Part shown: piece by piece, positions 28,061 through 37,557 of the stretch
Layout of the letters: every line of letters starts with the position of its first letter
How positions within the stretch are numbered: position 1 is the stretch's first letter
Assembly (NCBI RefSeq): GCF_020149765.1
Contig: NZ_CP083809.1
Location: 1-64,000 of the forward strand
Direction: 5' to 3'
Length of the DNA: 64,000 nucleotides
Origin: Pantoea agglomerans
Lineage (GTDB): Bacteria > Pseudomonadota > Gammaproteobacteria > Enterobacterales > Enterobacteriaceae
Position numbers and translations under genes: made by a program
The notes under the pieces: model-generated
Told to the model about the DNA's origin: nothing
The model's database searches: none
What the model saw: the letters and a program-made list of their open reading frames with translations, nothing else

Positions 28061-28750
28061 ATGTTGCAGAAAAGAGAGTGTGCCAGCCAGCGCCTTGCGG
28101 CACTGGCGCTGAGTAGTGCGTTGCTTTTTTGTTCTGCAACGCCCCTGGTTGCCTGGAGCGGCGAGAGCCTGTTAGCGCCGGAGGATAATGCGCGCGATCG
28201 TCCCGATTACGACACCATCCTTGCGGAAAAAATCTCCCGAAATCTTCTGATCGTCGGCAACGATGCGCGCATGAATTTTCTGGAGGCGGCGCTGAATTCA
28301 CCTCAGTCCCCCTTTACGCTGCGCGTCGAGCCTGTGCCAACCGGCACGCGCTACAGCGCGGGCTGGGATATGCCGCTGGGCGCTTCGCTGACGACCGGGC
28401 CGGTGGCGCAGTACGCGCCAGCGACCGTGCCGCTCAGCTGCCCGCAGTGCGACTTCAGCCGCGACGGCGTTGCCACCTTAGGCTGGCGCGTTGATTCCCA
28501 GCTGGCGTGGATCGCGCCTTACGCGCAGCTTAGCTATAGCTATCAGCCCGGCGATGGCGTGGCCGGCGAGGCGCGCGATCGGCTGCCGGATGATCCGGCC
28601 GCGCGCGAAGCGGGCTGGGTAGACGTCAGCGTCGGTGCGCATATTCAGCTGAATCACCATGTTGCGGCGTTCGCCGCCTTTTCGCAAAACGACGCGCTAA
28701 ATAGCGGCGAGCAGTTTATTTACAGCCTCGGCGTTAGCGCCAGTTTTTAA
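28061..28750 (+). CDS. Small outer-membrane beta-barrel-like protein of unknown function
   Basis: A 229-residue protein with a signal peptide (RLAALALSSALLFCSATPLVAWS, cleavage near residue 31). The mature part alternates polar and aromatic/hydrophobic residues in strand-like runs (YSAGWDMPLGASL, QLAWIAPYAQLSYSYQ, GWVDVSVGAHIQLNHHVAAFAAFSQ) and ends FIYSLGVSASF, the terminal Phe typical of outer-membrane barrels. The pattern resembles the end of an autotransporter barrel of the EstA/GDSL type, but there is no passenger domain and only part of a 12-strand barrel. I do not recognise a characterised homologue. SD TGGAG lies 9 nt upstream. Confidence 0.6.
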   Translation: MLQKRECASQRLAALALSSALLFCSATPLVAWSGESLLAPEDNARDRPDYDTILAEKISRNLLIVGNDARMNFLEAALNSPQSPFTLRVEPVPTGTRYSAGWDMPLGASLTTGPVAQYAPATVPLSCPQCDFSRDGVATLGWRVDSQLAWIAPYAQLSYSYQPGDGVAGEARDRLPDDPAAREAGWVDVSVGAHIQLNHHVAAFAAFSQNDALNSGEQFIYSLGVSASF

Positions 28751-28827
28751 CAGGGTGGCATAAAATGAGAAAGGGTGAATAAGTAACGTCATATAATAAG
28801 CGCGCTAATCATAATGGTAATAATAAT

Positions 28828-29505
28828 ATGCGCGAACAAATTTCAATCCTCGGCCGTGAATGCGCGGCTTTTTTATTTGCAACACTGTTCCTTGTGCTGA
28901 TGATGTCGGCCATCTATATCGACGTAAACTGGATGAACGACGCCATGCATGAAACCTCGATCACGGAGACGCTGCAGGAAGTGGTGCTCGCCTCCATCGC
29001 GGCGATGTTCTTCTGGTCGGCGCATCGGCGTTCCGCCCAGCGCGGCGCGCTGATCCTTATCGGCGGCTTTTACAGCTGTATGCTGATCCGCGAACTGGAC
29101 TTTGTATTCGACGTCGTCGAGCACGGCAGCTGGATCTGGTTCGCGCTGGCGACCGCCGCGGCCTGCCTGGCGATGGCGCTGCGTTCGGTGCGCGACACGC
29201 TGGACGGGCTGGTCGCTTTCGTGACCAACCGCTGCTGGCTGATGACCGTCAGCGGCATGCTGATCGTGCTGGTGTTCTCCCGCCTGTTCGGCATGCATCA
29301 GCTGTGGCAGCACCTGATGCTGGACGGCTACAACCGCGTGGTGAAAAATATCGCTGAAGAGGGCACCGAGCTGCTGGGCTACAGCATGTGTTGGCTCGCC
29401 TCGACGCGCTACCTGTGGCAAACCCGTCCGGCCCGCGTCAGGGCAGAAGCCGCCAGGCCGGTTCAGAACGCGCTTTCCACTGAGTCCGCCTCCTGGTCCT
29501 CGTAA
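28828..29505 (+). CDS. Uncharacterised inner-membrane protein
   Basis: A 225-residue hydrophobic protein. Predicted helices by eye: about 11-31 (AAFLFATLFLVLMMSAIYIDV), 50-64 (VVLASIAAMFFWS), 72-88 (ALILIGGFYSCMLI), 103-120 (IWFALATAAACLAMAL) and 138-153 (LMTVSGMLIVLVFS). A loop has HLMLDGYNRVVKNIAEEGTELLGYSMCW, and a hydrophilic tail is rich in Ala/Arg/Ser. The ribosome site is weak and the upstream sequence AT-rich. It precedes dnaT by about 100 bp on the same strand. No function can be assigned. Confidence 0.65.
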   Translation: MREQISILGRECAAFLFATLFLVLMMSAIYIDVNWMNDAMHETSITETLQEVVLASIAAMFFWSAHRRSAQRGALILIGGFYSCMLIRELDFVFDVVEHGSWIWFALATAAACLAMALRSVRDTLDGLVAFVTNRCWLMTVSGMLIVLVFSRLFGMHQLWQHLMLDGYNRVVKNIAEEGTELLGYSMCWLASTRYLWQTRPARVRAEAARPVQNALSTESASWSS

Positions 29506-29608
29506 CGCGCGCCTTTTTTGGCGATCCAGGGCGTTAAAAAAGGTACAATAAAGACTTGTGCGCCGGTGCTCTGCCGGCGCAGCGTGCAGGTCAACGTCAG
29601 GTTTCATC

Positions 29609-30145
29609 ATGTCAGTCAAAATTCTTACTTCTACGCTTATTGGGCTGGACGCCTTTCGTCAGGATCCGCGTCAGGCGCTGCAGCAGGCGGAAAACGGCAC
29701 GCTGGCGGTGCTGGATAATTACGCGCCGGCGTTTTATGCCGTGACGCCGGAGCGGCTGGCGCATCTGCTGGCGCTGGAGGCGGCCGCGGCGCATCCCAGC
29801 GACGTGACGCTGGACGACAGCCTGTATGACGATCTGCCCGCGACGCTGCCGACGCCGGCGGGCAAGTTCGCTATGTATGCTGGCTGGCAGCCCGACGCCG
29901 ACTTTCAGCGCCAGGCCGCTATCTGGGGCGTGGCGCTAAGCGAGCCGGTCACCCCTGCCGAGCTGGCCGCTTTCGTCGCCTACTGGCAGGCGGAAGGCCG
30001 CCTGTTTCACCATGTGCAGTGGCAGCAGAAGCTGGCGCGCAGCGTGCAGATGAACCGCGCCGCCAGCGGCGGCCAGCCCAAACGCGATATTACGCAAATC
30101 AGCAATACTGATTACAACATTCCCGATGGGTTTCGAGGTGAGTAA
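29609..30145 (+). CDS. dnaT: Primosomal protein DnaT
   Basis: Primosome factor that joins PriA-PriB on DNA and helps bring in DnaB-DnaC at stalled forks. The 178-residue product is alignable with E. coli DnaT (179): [75 protein letters not shown], and the tail IPDGFRGE. The frame opens 17 codons earlier, but the ATG at 29609 yields the family N-terminus [22 protein letters not shown] -10-like hexamer sits at 29544. It overlaps dnaC by one base (TAATG). Confidence 0.93.
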   Translation: MSVKILTSTLIGLDAFRQDPRQALQQAENGTLAVLDNYAPAFYAVTPERLAHLLALEAAAAHPSDVTLDDSLYDDLPATLPTPAGKFAMYAGWQPDADFQRQAAIWGVALSEPVTPAELAAFVAYWQAEGRLFHHVQWQQKLARSVQMNRAASGGQPKRDITQISNTDYNIPDGFRGE

Positions 30146-30885
30146 TGAAAACGCCGACCGATCTGTTCAGCCGTCTGAAAAAAATGATGCCCGCCAACGT
30201 CCAGCCAAAGTTCACCAGCGGTGAAGAGCTGCTGGCCTGGAACCAGGAGCAGGGGCGCCTGCGTTCGGAGTCTATCGTGCGTGAAAACCGCGCCATGAAA
30301 ATGCAGCGCGTTATGGGGCGTTCCGGCATTCGCGAGCTGCATATGAACTGCTCGTTCGATAACTATCGCGTCGAGAACGAAGGGCAGCGCAGGGCGCTGA
30401 CGATGGCGCGCCAGTATGCAGACGATTTCGAAGGCAGCATCGCCAGCTTCGTCTTTTCCGGCCGTCCTGGCACCGGCAAAAACCATCTGGCGGCGGCCAT
30501 CGGCAACGACCTGATCCTGCGCGGCAAAAGCGTGCTGATCGTTACCGTCGCGGATCTGATGTCGAGCATGAAGGGCACCTTTAGCGGCGGCAGTGATATC
30601 ACCGAAGAGCGCCTGCTGCAGGATCTCAGCAGCGTCGATCTGCTGGTGATTGATGAGATCGGCATGCAGAGCGAGTCGCGCTACGAAAAGGTGATTATCA
30701 ACCAGATCGTCGATCGACGCTCATCGTCGAAACGTCCGACCGGTATGCTCTCTAACCTGGATCCCGCCGGTATGAATACTCTGCTGGGCGAGCGCGTGAT
30801 GGACCGTATGCGTCTCGGCAACAGCATGTGGGTGCGCTTCGACTGGGAAAGCTACCGCAGCCGCGTGCGCGGCGACGAATATTAG
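30145..30885 (+). CDS. dnaC: DNA replication protein DnaC (helicase loader)
   Basis: AAA+ loader of the DnaB helicase, 246 residues (E. coli 245). Walker A is SGRPGTGKNHLAAAIGND, with the Asn after Lys as in E. coli. Walker B is LLVIDEIGMQSESRYEKV, sensor region IINQIVDRRSSSKRPTGMLSN, and arginine finger segment LLGERVMDRMRLGNSMWVRF. Translationally coupled to dnaT. The pair is near the replication origin genes in this genome, unlike in E. coli. Confidence 0.96.
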   Translation: MKTPTDLFSRLKKMMPANVQPKFTSGEELLAWNQEQGRLRSESIVRENRAMKMQRVMGRSGIRELHMNCSFDNYRVENEGQRRALTMARQYADDFEGSIASFVFSGRPGTGKNHLAAAIGNDLILRGKSVLIVTVADLMSSMKGTFSGGSDITEERLLQDLSSVDLLVIDEIGMQSESRYEKVIINQIVDRRSSSKRPTGMLSNLDPAGMNTLLGERVMDRMRLGNSMWVRFDWESYRSRVRGDEY

Positions 30886-30903
30886 TCGTTTTATCCTTTC
30901 CAG

Positions 30904-30928
30904 AAACCGGGCGCGTCCCGGTTTTTTT
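30904..30928 (+). terminator. Terminator after dnaC
   Basis: Stem AAACCGGG-CGCGT-CCCGGTTT followed by a run of T residues, 19 bp after the dnaC stop. Confidence 0.88.
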
Positions 30929-31058
30929 ACGTCGGTATCCTTCCCTTCGCCCTCTGCTGCGACTTGTGTGAAACAGCGCGCAAAAGTGCCGGATAAGGGG
31001 CGTCGCGGCGCTGTTACACTTAAAGATACGTTGCCTGTCAGAAGAGCGCTGAAAAAAT

Positions 31059-32183
31059 ATGAGTAAAGGCCCTGCACTACTCAGACTTAATAACCAGAAG
31101 CGCGTGATGACGCAGCTCCGCCATTTGCGCGTGACGTCGCGTCAGGATTTAGCCCACATCTTGTCGCTCAGCAAAAACACCGTTTCGCTGATCGTGGACG
31201 AGCTGCTGGAAAAGTCGCTGCTTCACGAGCTGGGACCGATCAACGTGGCCGCCGCCGGCCGCCCGAAAATTGAAATCGCCCTCCGCCCGGAACAGCTGAA
31301 AAGCGCGGGCGTGATGGTGGAGCGCAACGCAATTTACTGCCGCGTCTGCGACTACTTTTCGCAGGTGATGGTGGAGCAGACGCGTCGCGTCGATACCGCT
31401 AACCCTAAAAAGCTGCTGGATGAGGTCGCGAACCTGTGCGGCGAACTCACGGAGAAGCATCCGCAGCTGCTGGGCATCGGGCTGGGTTTTCCCGGCATCG
31501 TCGATCCCGATCGCGGCTGGATGCACCTTTCGACTCATCTCGGCTGGCAGGATGTCGATCTGCTGACGCCGGTCAGGCAAAAGGTCAAGGTGCCGCTGCG
31601 CGTGATGAATAACGTCAAGGCCTCGGCGCTGCTGGCGGTGCAGCAGCTTGGGCTGAGATCGACAGGCAGCCACTTCTACCTGCGCATCGCCGAAGGCATG
31701 GGCGGCGCGCTGGTGCAGCAGGGCGAAGTCGTGACCGGTAATAGCTGGACCGCGGGCGAAGCGGGGCATCTCAGCGTGCAGCCGGACGGCCCGCGCTGCC
31801 GCTGCGGCCGTCAGGGGTGCGCCGAAGCGCTGATCAGCAAACCGGCGATTGAGCAGCAGCTCGCCCAGCGCCGTCCCGGCTTAAGCTGGCAGACGCGCGA
31901 CGAGGCGCCGAAGGTGGTGGATGAGGTAATGCAGCAGGCGGGCGGCTTCCTTGCGAAGGCGATTGGCCAGATTATTCTGCTGCTGAATCCGGCGACGATT
32001 ATTATCGACGCCCCCTGGAATGTGCATCCGCTGTTTTGCGATACGGTGCGCAAGCGGATCGAAGCGGGCACGCCAGCCTTCACTTTCCAGAACACCAGGC
32101 TGCACTTTTTGCAGACGCGCCTCGATCCGGCGGTAGGGCTGTCGCTGGCGGTGATTGAGCAGTTTGAACAGCGGCAGGGATAA
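31059..32183 (+). CDS. ROK-family transcriptional regulator
   Basis: A 374-residue NagC/Mlc/XylR(Bacillus)-type regulator. A winged helix lies at about 15-65 (LRHLRVTSRQDLAHILSLSKNTVSLIVDELLEKSLL). The ROK sugar-kinase-like domain has GIGLGFPGIVDPDRG and the zinc motif CRCGRQGCAEAL. The DNA-binding and sugar-sensing layout suggests control of a sugar regulon. It stands directly beside the xylose genes but is convergent with xylR, and xylR itself is the E. coli-type activator. Whether it also acts on xylose genes is unknown. Confidence 0.85.
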   Translation: MSKGPALLRLNNQKRVMTQLRHLRVTSRQDLAHILSLSKNTVSLIVDELLEKSLLHELGPINVAAAGRPKIEIALRPEQLKSAGVMVERNAIYCRVCDYFSQVMVEQTRRVDTANPKKLLDEVANLCGELTEKHPQLLGIGLGFPGIVDPDRGWMHLSTHLGWQDVDLLTPVRQKVKVPLRVMNNVKASALLAVQQLGLRSTGSHFYLRIAEGMGGALVQQGEVVTGNSWTAGEAGHLSVQPDGPRCRCGRQGCAEALISKPAIEQQLAQRRPGLSWQTRDEAPKVVDEVMQQAGGFLAKAIGQIILLLNPATIIIDAPWNVHPLFCDTVRKRIEAGTPAFTFQNTRLHFLQTRLDPAVGLSLAVIEQFEQRQG

Positions 32184-32234
32184 AGAGAGAAGGTCTGAAG
32201 GCCGCGGCTTAGCCTTTATCACGCCGCCGCCCTT

Positions 32235-33413
32235 TTACATCACGCTATCACCGTGATGCTGTCGATACTCTTTCGGCGTGCTGGCGTAGCTTTTCTTAAA
32301 TACCGAATAAAAATATTGCAGCGAAGGGTAGCCGCACATCTGGGAAATTTCATTAATGTTCAGCGAGGAAGAGGCCAGCAGCTCGCGCGCCTTTTCCAGT
32401 TTCTCGCGGTGGATCATGGCGTGAATCGTATCGCCGGTTTCATCGCGAAAGCGCTTCTCCAGATTAGAGCGCGACAGGCCGATCGCATCCAGCACCTGTT
32501 CGACCTTGATGCCTTTACAGGCGTTAAAGCGAATATAGTGCATGGCCTGGATCACGGCTGGATCGCGCAGCGAGCGGAAGTCGGTTGAGCGGCGGGCGAT
32601 CACTTTGATCGGCGGCACCAGAATGCGCTGTAGCGGCAGCGGCTGTTTATCCAGCAGGCGATGCAGCAATTTGGCGGCCTGATAGCCCATCTGCCGCGTG
32701 CCCTGCGCCACAGACGACAGCGCAACGCGCGACAGATAGCGCGTCAGTTCTTCATTGTCGATGCCGATAACGCTCAGCTTTTCCGGCACCGGGATTTTAA
32801 GATATTCGCAGGCCTGCAGCAGATGACGCGCGCGCGCGTCAGTTACCGCGATAATACCGGTTTGCGGCGGCAGGGTTTGCAGCCAGTCGGCCAGCCGGTT
32901 CTGCGCATGCTGCCAGTTTTCCGGCGCGGTATTCATCCCCTGATAAACCACCCCCTGATAGCGCTCGCGCTGCACCAGCTGGCGAAAGGCGTGCTCGCGC
33001 TCCTGCGCCCAGCGCTTGCCGCCAGAGGCGGGCAGCCCGTAAAAGGCGAAGCGATTGATGCCCTTCTCTTTGAGATGAAGAAAGGCGCTCTCCACCAGCG
33101 CCGCGTTGTCAGTGGCGATATAGTGCACCGGCGGATAATCCTGCTGGCGATGGTAAGAGCCGCCGACGCCGACAATCGGCACCTCAACGTTCGCCAGCAG
33201 CTGCTCAATTGAGCTGTCGTCATAGTCGGCGATGACGCCATCGCCCAGCCATTCGCGGATATTCTCAATGCGGCAGCGGAAATCCTCCTCGATAAAAATA
33301 TCCCAGTCGGTCTGCGACGCCTGTAAATACTCGCCGACACCCTCTACCACCTGACGGTCGTAGACCTTATTGGCATTGAACAGCAACGTAATGCGATAGC
33401 GTTTTTCATGCAT
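32235..33413 (-). CDS. xylR: Xylose operon activator XylR (AraC family)
   Basis: A xylose-responsive activator of 392 residues, equal to E. coli XylR. An N-terminal LacI/PBP-like sensor domain (RYRITLLFNANKVYDRQVVEGVGEYLQASQ, PIVGVGGSYH, NRFAFYGLPASGGKRW) is joined to a C-terminal AraC HTH pair (GIKVEQVLDAIGLSRSNLEKRFR, LNINEISQMCGYPSLQYFYSVFKK). The frame continues 42 codons upstream, but the ATG at 33413 gives the family start. It lies 92 bp after xylH as the last gene of the xylFGHR direction. Confidence 0.95.
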   Translation of the reverse strand: MHEKRYRITLLFNANKVYDRQVVEGVGEYLQASQTDWDIFIEEDFRCRIENIREWLGDGVIADYDDSSIEQLLANVEVPIVGVGGSYHRQQDYPPVHYIATDNAALVESAFLHLKEKGINRFAFYGLPASGGKRWAQEREHAFRQLVQRERYQGVVYQGMNTAPENWQHAQNRLADWLQTLPPQTGIIAVTDARARHLLQACEYLKIPVPEKLSVIGIDNEELTRYLSRVALSSVAQGTRQMGYQAAKLLHRLLDKQPLPLQRILVPPIKVIARRSTDFRSLRDPAVIQAMHYIRFNACKGIKVEQVLDAIGLSRSNLEKRFRDETGDTIHAMIHREKLEKARELLASSSLNINEISQMCGYPSLQYFYSVFKKSYASTPKEYRQHHGDSVM

Positions 33414-33505
33414 AGTGGCGTGCTCTCCTGAATCCCAGCGCCATGCATAGCACAGCCGGATGAGCAGCAGAAATTGTTTGCGCCAGGTTGTGATCCCCGA
33501 CGCGA

Positions 33506-34681
33506 TCAGACCCGGCGACGCGTGGCGGTATCCATCCACACCGCCAGCAGCAGAATCGCCCCTTTAACGATGTACTGCCAGAAAGTGGGGACGTCCATCA
33601 TGCTCATGCCGTTATCCAGCGAGGCCATGATAAAAGCGCCCATCACCGCCCCCGCGACCGATCCCACGCCGCCCGCCAGGCTGGTGCCGCCGATAACGCA
33701 GGCGGCGATAGCGTCCAGCTCGGCGATATTGCCCGCCGACGGCGAACCGGCGCCGAGGCGCGAACTCAGGATCAGACCGGCGATCGCCACCATTACGCCG
33801 TTGATGGCGAACACCGCAAGTTTAGTGCGCGCCACGTTAATTCCCGACAGCCGCGCGGCGTCCAGATTGCCGCCGATGGCGTAGATGCGGCGGCCAAAGG
33901 CGGTGCGCGTCGCCATAAACATGCCGCCCAGCAGCAGCAAAGCCAGCAGCAGAACCGGCGTCGGCACGCCGCGATAGTCATTCAATAGCCAGATCGCACC
34001 CAGCACCAGCACCGCGGTAAGCGCCTGACGCGCCACCGTGCCGCCCGCGGCGGACTGCGTCAGCCCGAGCTGCTGACGGCGCAGCCGCAGCCGCCACTGC
34101 CACAGCATAAACAGCGCCAGACCGGCGATGCCGAAACCGAAGCCGACGCCGTCCGAAAGATAGCTCTGCCCAATCTGCGACATCGCGGGCGTGGTTGGCG
34201 CGACCGTGGTGCCGCTGGTGATCCCTACCAGAATGCCGCGGAACGCCAGCATGCCGGCCAGAGTAACGATAAATGACGGCACTTTGCGGTAGGCGACCCA
34301 CCAGCCGTTCCAGCTGCCCAGCAGCAGCCCCATCAGCAGCGTCACCGCGATTGTCAGCGGCAGCGGCCAGCCGAGCCAGACGTCGAAAATCGCCGCCGCG
34401 CCGCCCAGCAGGCCCATCATCGAGCCCACCGACAGATCGATCTCCGCCGAAATAATGACGAACACCATACCGACCGCCAGAATGCCGGTGATCGCGGTCT
34501 GCCGCAGCAGGTTAGAGACGTTGCGCGGGCTGAGCCAGGCGCCGTCGGTGGTCCAGGTGAAAAACAGGGCGATGACCAGAATGGCGCCCAGCATCACCAG
34601 CACCTGTAGATTGGGCAGCGAGAATTTCCCCGGTGACGGCGCGCCCGGCAGCGTGCCCTGACGACTTTCGGTTTTAAGCAT
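33506..34681 (-). CDS. xylH: Xylose ABC transporter permease XylH
   Basis: Inner-membrane permease of the XylFGH high-affinity importer, 391 residues (E. coli 393). Multiple helices; conserved [60 protein letters not shown] and the EAA-like [26 protein letters not shown] three codons upstream is possible, but GGAG is correctly spaced for the ATG at 34681. The start overlaps the xylG stop by 8 bp (ATGCTTAA), so the two are translationally coupled. Confidence 0.95.
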   Translation of the reverse strand: MLKTESRQGTLPGAPSPGKFSLPNLQVLVMLGAILVIALFFTWTTDGAWLSPRNVSNLLRQTAITGILAVGMVFVIISAEIDLSVGSMMGLLGGAAAIFDVWLGWPLPLTIAVTLLMGLLLGSWNGWWVAYRKVPSFIVTLAGMLAFRGILVGITSGTTVAPTTPAMSQIGQSYLSDGVGFGFGIAGLALFMLWQWRLRLRRQQLGLTQSAAGGTVARQALTAVLVLGAIWLLNDYRGVPTPVLLLALLLLGGMFMATRTAFGRRIYAIGGNLDAARLSGINVARTKLAVFAINGVMVAIAGLILSSRLGAGSPSAGNIAELDAIAACVIGGTSLAGGVGSVAGAVMGAFIMASLDNGMSMMDVPTFWQYIVKGAILLLAVWMDTATRRRV

Positions 34682-36194
34682 AATGTTCACTCCGCAGGGC
34701 CGCTTCCATCACTTGCTCCTGAGTCAGGTTGTTGTTTATCAGATCGGCTTTGATCCGCCCTTCGTGCATCACCAGAACGCGATCGCTCATGCCCAGCACT
34801 TCGGGAAGTTCAGATGAGATAACGATCACGGCGATCCCCTGCTGCACCAGGCTGTTGATCAGCAGATAGATCTCCTGGCGGGCGCCGACGTCAATACCGC
34901 GCGTCGGCTCGTCGAGGATCAGGATTTGCGGGTTCAGCAGCAGACATTTGGCGATAATCGCCTTTTGCTGGTTGCCGCCGCTCAGCCGGCCGATCGCCAG
35001 CTCCGGCGACGAGGTTTTAACCCGCAGACGCGCAATAGCGTCGTTGATGACGTGCTGCTCGCGCGTCTCGTCCAGCGGCGCGAAGCGGCGGCTGAACTGG
35101 TCCAGCGCTGCGAGGGTAATGTTTTTACCAACGCCCATCAGCGGCACGATGCCATCTTTTTTGCGATCCTCCGGCACCATGGCGATGCCCTGAGCGATCG
35201 CCTGCTGGCAGTCGCGAATTTGCACCTTCTTGTCGTTAATCCAGATATCGCCCTCCCAGCGTCCCGGCCAGACGCCGAACAGGCACTGAACCGTTTCGGT
35301 GCGGCCGGCGCCCACCAGCCCGGCGATACCGAGGATCTCGCCGCGCTTCAGGGTGAAGGAGACGTCGTTAACGCGGCGCACGTGCCGGTTAACCGGATGC
35401 CAGGCGGTCAGGTGTTCAACCCGCAGCACCGTCTCGCCGATGGCGTGCCGCTGATGGGGATAGAGCGCGGTCAGCTCGCGTCCCACCATCATGGTAATAA
35501 TGTCATCCTCGCTGAGTCCGGCAGCCGGACGAGTGGCGATAGGCTTGCCGTCCCGGATGACGCAGATGGTGTCGGAGATCGCTTTCACTTCGTTCAGCTT
35601 GTGGGAGATATAGATACAGGCGATGCCGTGATCGCGCAGGTTATTGATAATGCTCAGCAGCACCTCGGTTTCACGCTCGGTCAGCGACGAGGTTGGCTCA
35701 TCGAGTATCAGCAGCCGCACCTGCTTATTGAGCGCGCGGGCGATCTCCACCAGCTGCTGCTGACCCAGCCCCAGATCGCCGACCCGGGCATCAGGCGAGA
35801 CGTCGAGGCTGACGCGCGCCAGCAGCTGCTGACAGCGCAGCGTCATGGTTTCGTCGTCGACGATGCCGAAGCGGCCCAGCTCTGCGCCGAGAAAGATGTT
35901 CTCCATAACCGTCAGCTGCCGCACCAGCGCCAGCTCCTGATGGATAATCACAATTCCCCTGCGTTCGGTGTCGCGGATGGTCTGCGCCTGAATCTGGTCG
36001 CCAGCGAAATAGATCTCTCCGTCGAACTCGCCGTGCGGGTAGAGCCCGCACAGGATTTTCATCAGCGTGGATTTGCCCGAGCCGTTTTCGCCGCACAGCG
36101 ACATCACTTCGCCGCTATCCAGCCGCAGGCTGACGTTATCCAGCGCCTTCACCGCGCCGAAACGCTTGGTGATATTGTTCATTTCCAGCAGCAT
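34674..36194 (-). CDS. xylG: Xylose ABC transporter ATP-binding protein XylG
   Basis: A 506-residue protein with two fused ABC domains (E. coli 513). First Walker A is [14 protein letters not shown] with signature [15 protein letters not shown]. The second half has a diverged nucleotide site [16 protein letters not shown] and signature [16 protein letters not shown] before [18 protein letters not shown]. It powers xylose import with XylH and XylF. It begins 29 bp after xylF. Confidence 0.96.
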   Translation of the reverse strand: MLLEMNNITKRFGAVKALDNVSLRLDSGEVMSLCGENGSGKSTLMKILCGLYPHGEFDGEIYFAGDQIQAQTIRDTERRGIVIIHQELALVRQLTVMENIFLGAELGRFGIVDDETMTLRCQQLLARVSLDVSPDARVGDLGLGQQQLVEIARALNKQVRLLILDEPTSSLTERETEVLLSIINNLRDHGIACIYISHKLNEVKAISDTICVIRDGKPIATRPAAGLSEDDIITMMVGRELTALYPHQRHAIGETVLRVEHLTAWHPVNRHVRRVNDVSFTLKRGEILGIAGLVGAGRTETVQCLFGVWPGRWEGDIWINDKKVQIRDCQQAIAQGIAMVPEDRKKDGIVPLMGVGKNITLAALDQFSRRFAPLDETREQHVINDAIARLRVKTSSPELAIGRLSGGNQQKAIIAKCLLLNPQILILDEPTRGIDVGARQEIYLLINSLVQQGIAVIVISSELPEVLGMSDRVLVMHEGRIKADLINNNLTQEQVMEAALRSEHYA

Positions 36195-36223
36195 CGATTT
36201 CTCCTCTTCGCGGTCGCGCGCGC

Positions 36224-37216
36224 TCAGAGCTCGCTCTTTTTATGGAAACCGTCTTTCACCACGGTGCTGTCGATATTCTCTTTATTGACCGGAATCGGCG
36301 TCAGCAGTCGCGAAGGCACCTCTTTCAGACCGTTATTTAGCTTGCCGTTGCTGGCGGGCATTTTGTCGTTGCCCAGCTCAATGGCGATATTGGCCGCCTC
36401 AGTTGCGAGCTGGGTAATGGGTTTATAGACGGTCATGGTTTGCGTGCCGTTGATGATGCGCTTGATGGCGGCGAGATCGGCGTCCTGGCCGGAGATGGCG
36501 ACTTTGCCCGCCAGCCCCTGCGCGCTGAGCGCCTGAATGGCGCCGCCTGCGGTGGCGTCGTTGGAGGCGACCACGGCGTCGATATGGTTGCTGTTGGCGG
36601 TCAGGGCGTTTTCCATGATTTTCAGCGCGTTTTCCGGCAGCCAGGCGTCGACCCACTGGTCACCGACAACCTTAATGCTGCCGTTGTCGATATAGGGTTT
36701 CAATACCTTCATCTGACCGGCGCGGAACAGGTGCGCGTTATTATCCACTGGCGATCCGCCCATCAAAAAATAGTTCCCTTTTGGCACCTGCTTAACAATA
36801 CTTTCCGCCTGCAGCTCGCCGACTTTTTCATTATCGAATGAAATATAAAAGTCGATATCCGCGTTATTTATCATGCGGTCATAGGCCAGCACTTTAATGC
36901 CTTCGCGTTTCGCTTCTGCGACGACGTTGCTTAATACCTGGCCGTTGTAGGGAATGATCACCAGCACGTCGACGCCGCGGTTAATCATATTTTCTATTTG
37001 CGACATTTGCGTTTCTTCATTGCCGTTGGCCGACTGCACGAACACTTTCGCGCCCTGCGATTCCGCCTGCTTCACAAAGATGTCGCGATCTTTTTGCCAG
37101 CGCTCCAGGCGCAGATCGTCAATCGCCATGCCGATCTTCACTTCTTTCGCGGCACCAACGTGACTGAAAAGCGCCAGCGCGGCGCAGGCGGCTAACAGCG
37201 TAAGTTTCATTTTCAT
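36224..37216 (-). CDS. xylF: Periplasmic D-xylose-binding protein XylF
   Basis: Periplasmic receptor of the xylose ABC importer, 330 residues, the same as E. coli. The signal peptide [22 protein letters not shown] is cleaved before [21 protein letters not shown]. Ligand-binding lobes include [33 protein letters not shown] and [28 protein letters not shown]. Three ATGs are close together. SD AGGA is 8 nt before 37216, and the length agrees with that start. It is divergent from xylA. Confidence 0.96.
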   Translation of the reverse strand: MKMKLTLLAACAALALFSHVGAAKEVKIGMAIDDLRLERWQKDRDIFVKQAESQGAKVFVQSANGNEETQMSQIENMINRGVDVLVIIPYNGQVLSNVVAEAKREGIKVLAYDRMINNADIDFYISFDNEKVGELQAESIVKQVPKGNYFLMGGSPVDNNAHLFRAGQMKVLKPYIDNGSIKVVGDQWVDAWLPENALKIMENALTANSNHIDAVVASNDATAGGAIQALSAQGLAGKVAISGQDADLAAIKRIINGTQTMTVYKPITQLATEAANIAIELGNDKMPASNGKLNNGLKEVPSRLLTPIPVNKENIDSTVVKDGFHKKSEL

Positions 37217-37557
37217 GATGTTCATCCTGTCTGTAGGTTGAGGCTGTTGTCGTTATCGCATGGGTCCAGGCGCTTGAATTGTTGTCCTGGCTTTCCGGCA
37301 ACATCAATTACTGATTTTTATCCGGCGATTACGTTTTTTGGTTTATTTCTGTTTTTATGAGCGGGATCGAGATTTAACGCTTTTAAGAGCAGCGGAGGGC
37401 GCCTGAGCGCGATGTTGCTATTAATTTGCGAACGGGCGCACAAATATTAATTATCTCAAGCGCGGTGTGAAATATCGTAATTGAGCCAGCGGAAAAGGCG
37501 GCAGCAATATATGGACACACGGCCAACTGACCGGATTTTCACGCTAAGGAGCGAAAC
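37217..37557. promoter_or_regulatory. Divergent xylF/xylA control region
   Basis: This 341-bp gap has no gene. Bases 37426-37485 (TTGCGAACGGGCGCACAAAT, then ATTATCTCAA, GTGTGAAATATCGTAATTGAG) closely match my memory of the E. coli xylA promoter region, which contains the XylR I_A site and a CRP half site (TGTGA). AT-rich runs at 37311-37350 (ACGTTTTTTGGTTTATTTC) are probably the XylR/xylF side. XylR and cAMP-CRP activation of both directions is therefore expected to be conserved. Exact site boundaries cannot be fixed by eye. Confidence 0.6.

Noticed and set aside
34926..36428. 500-codon frame antisense to xylG
   Set aside because: xylG is unambiguous; the opposite frame has shadow-like composition and no recognisable motif.
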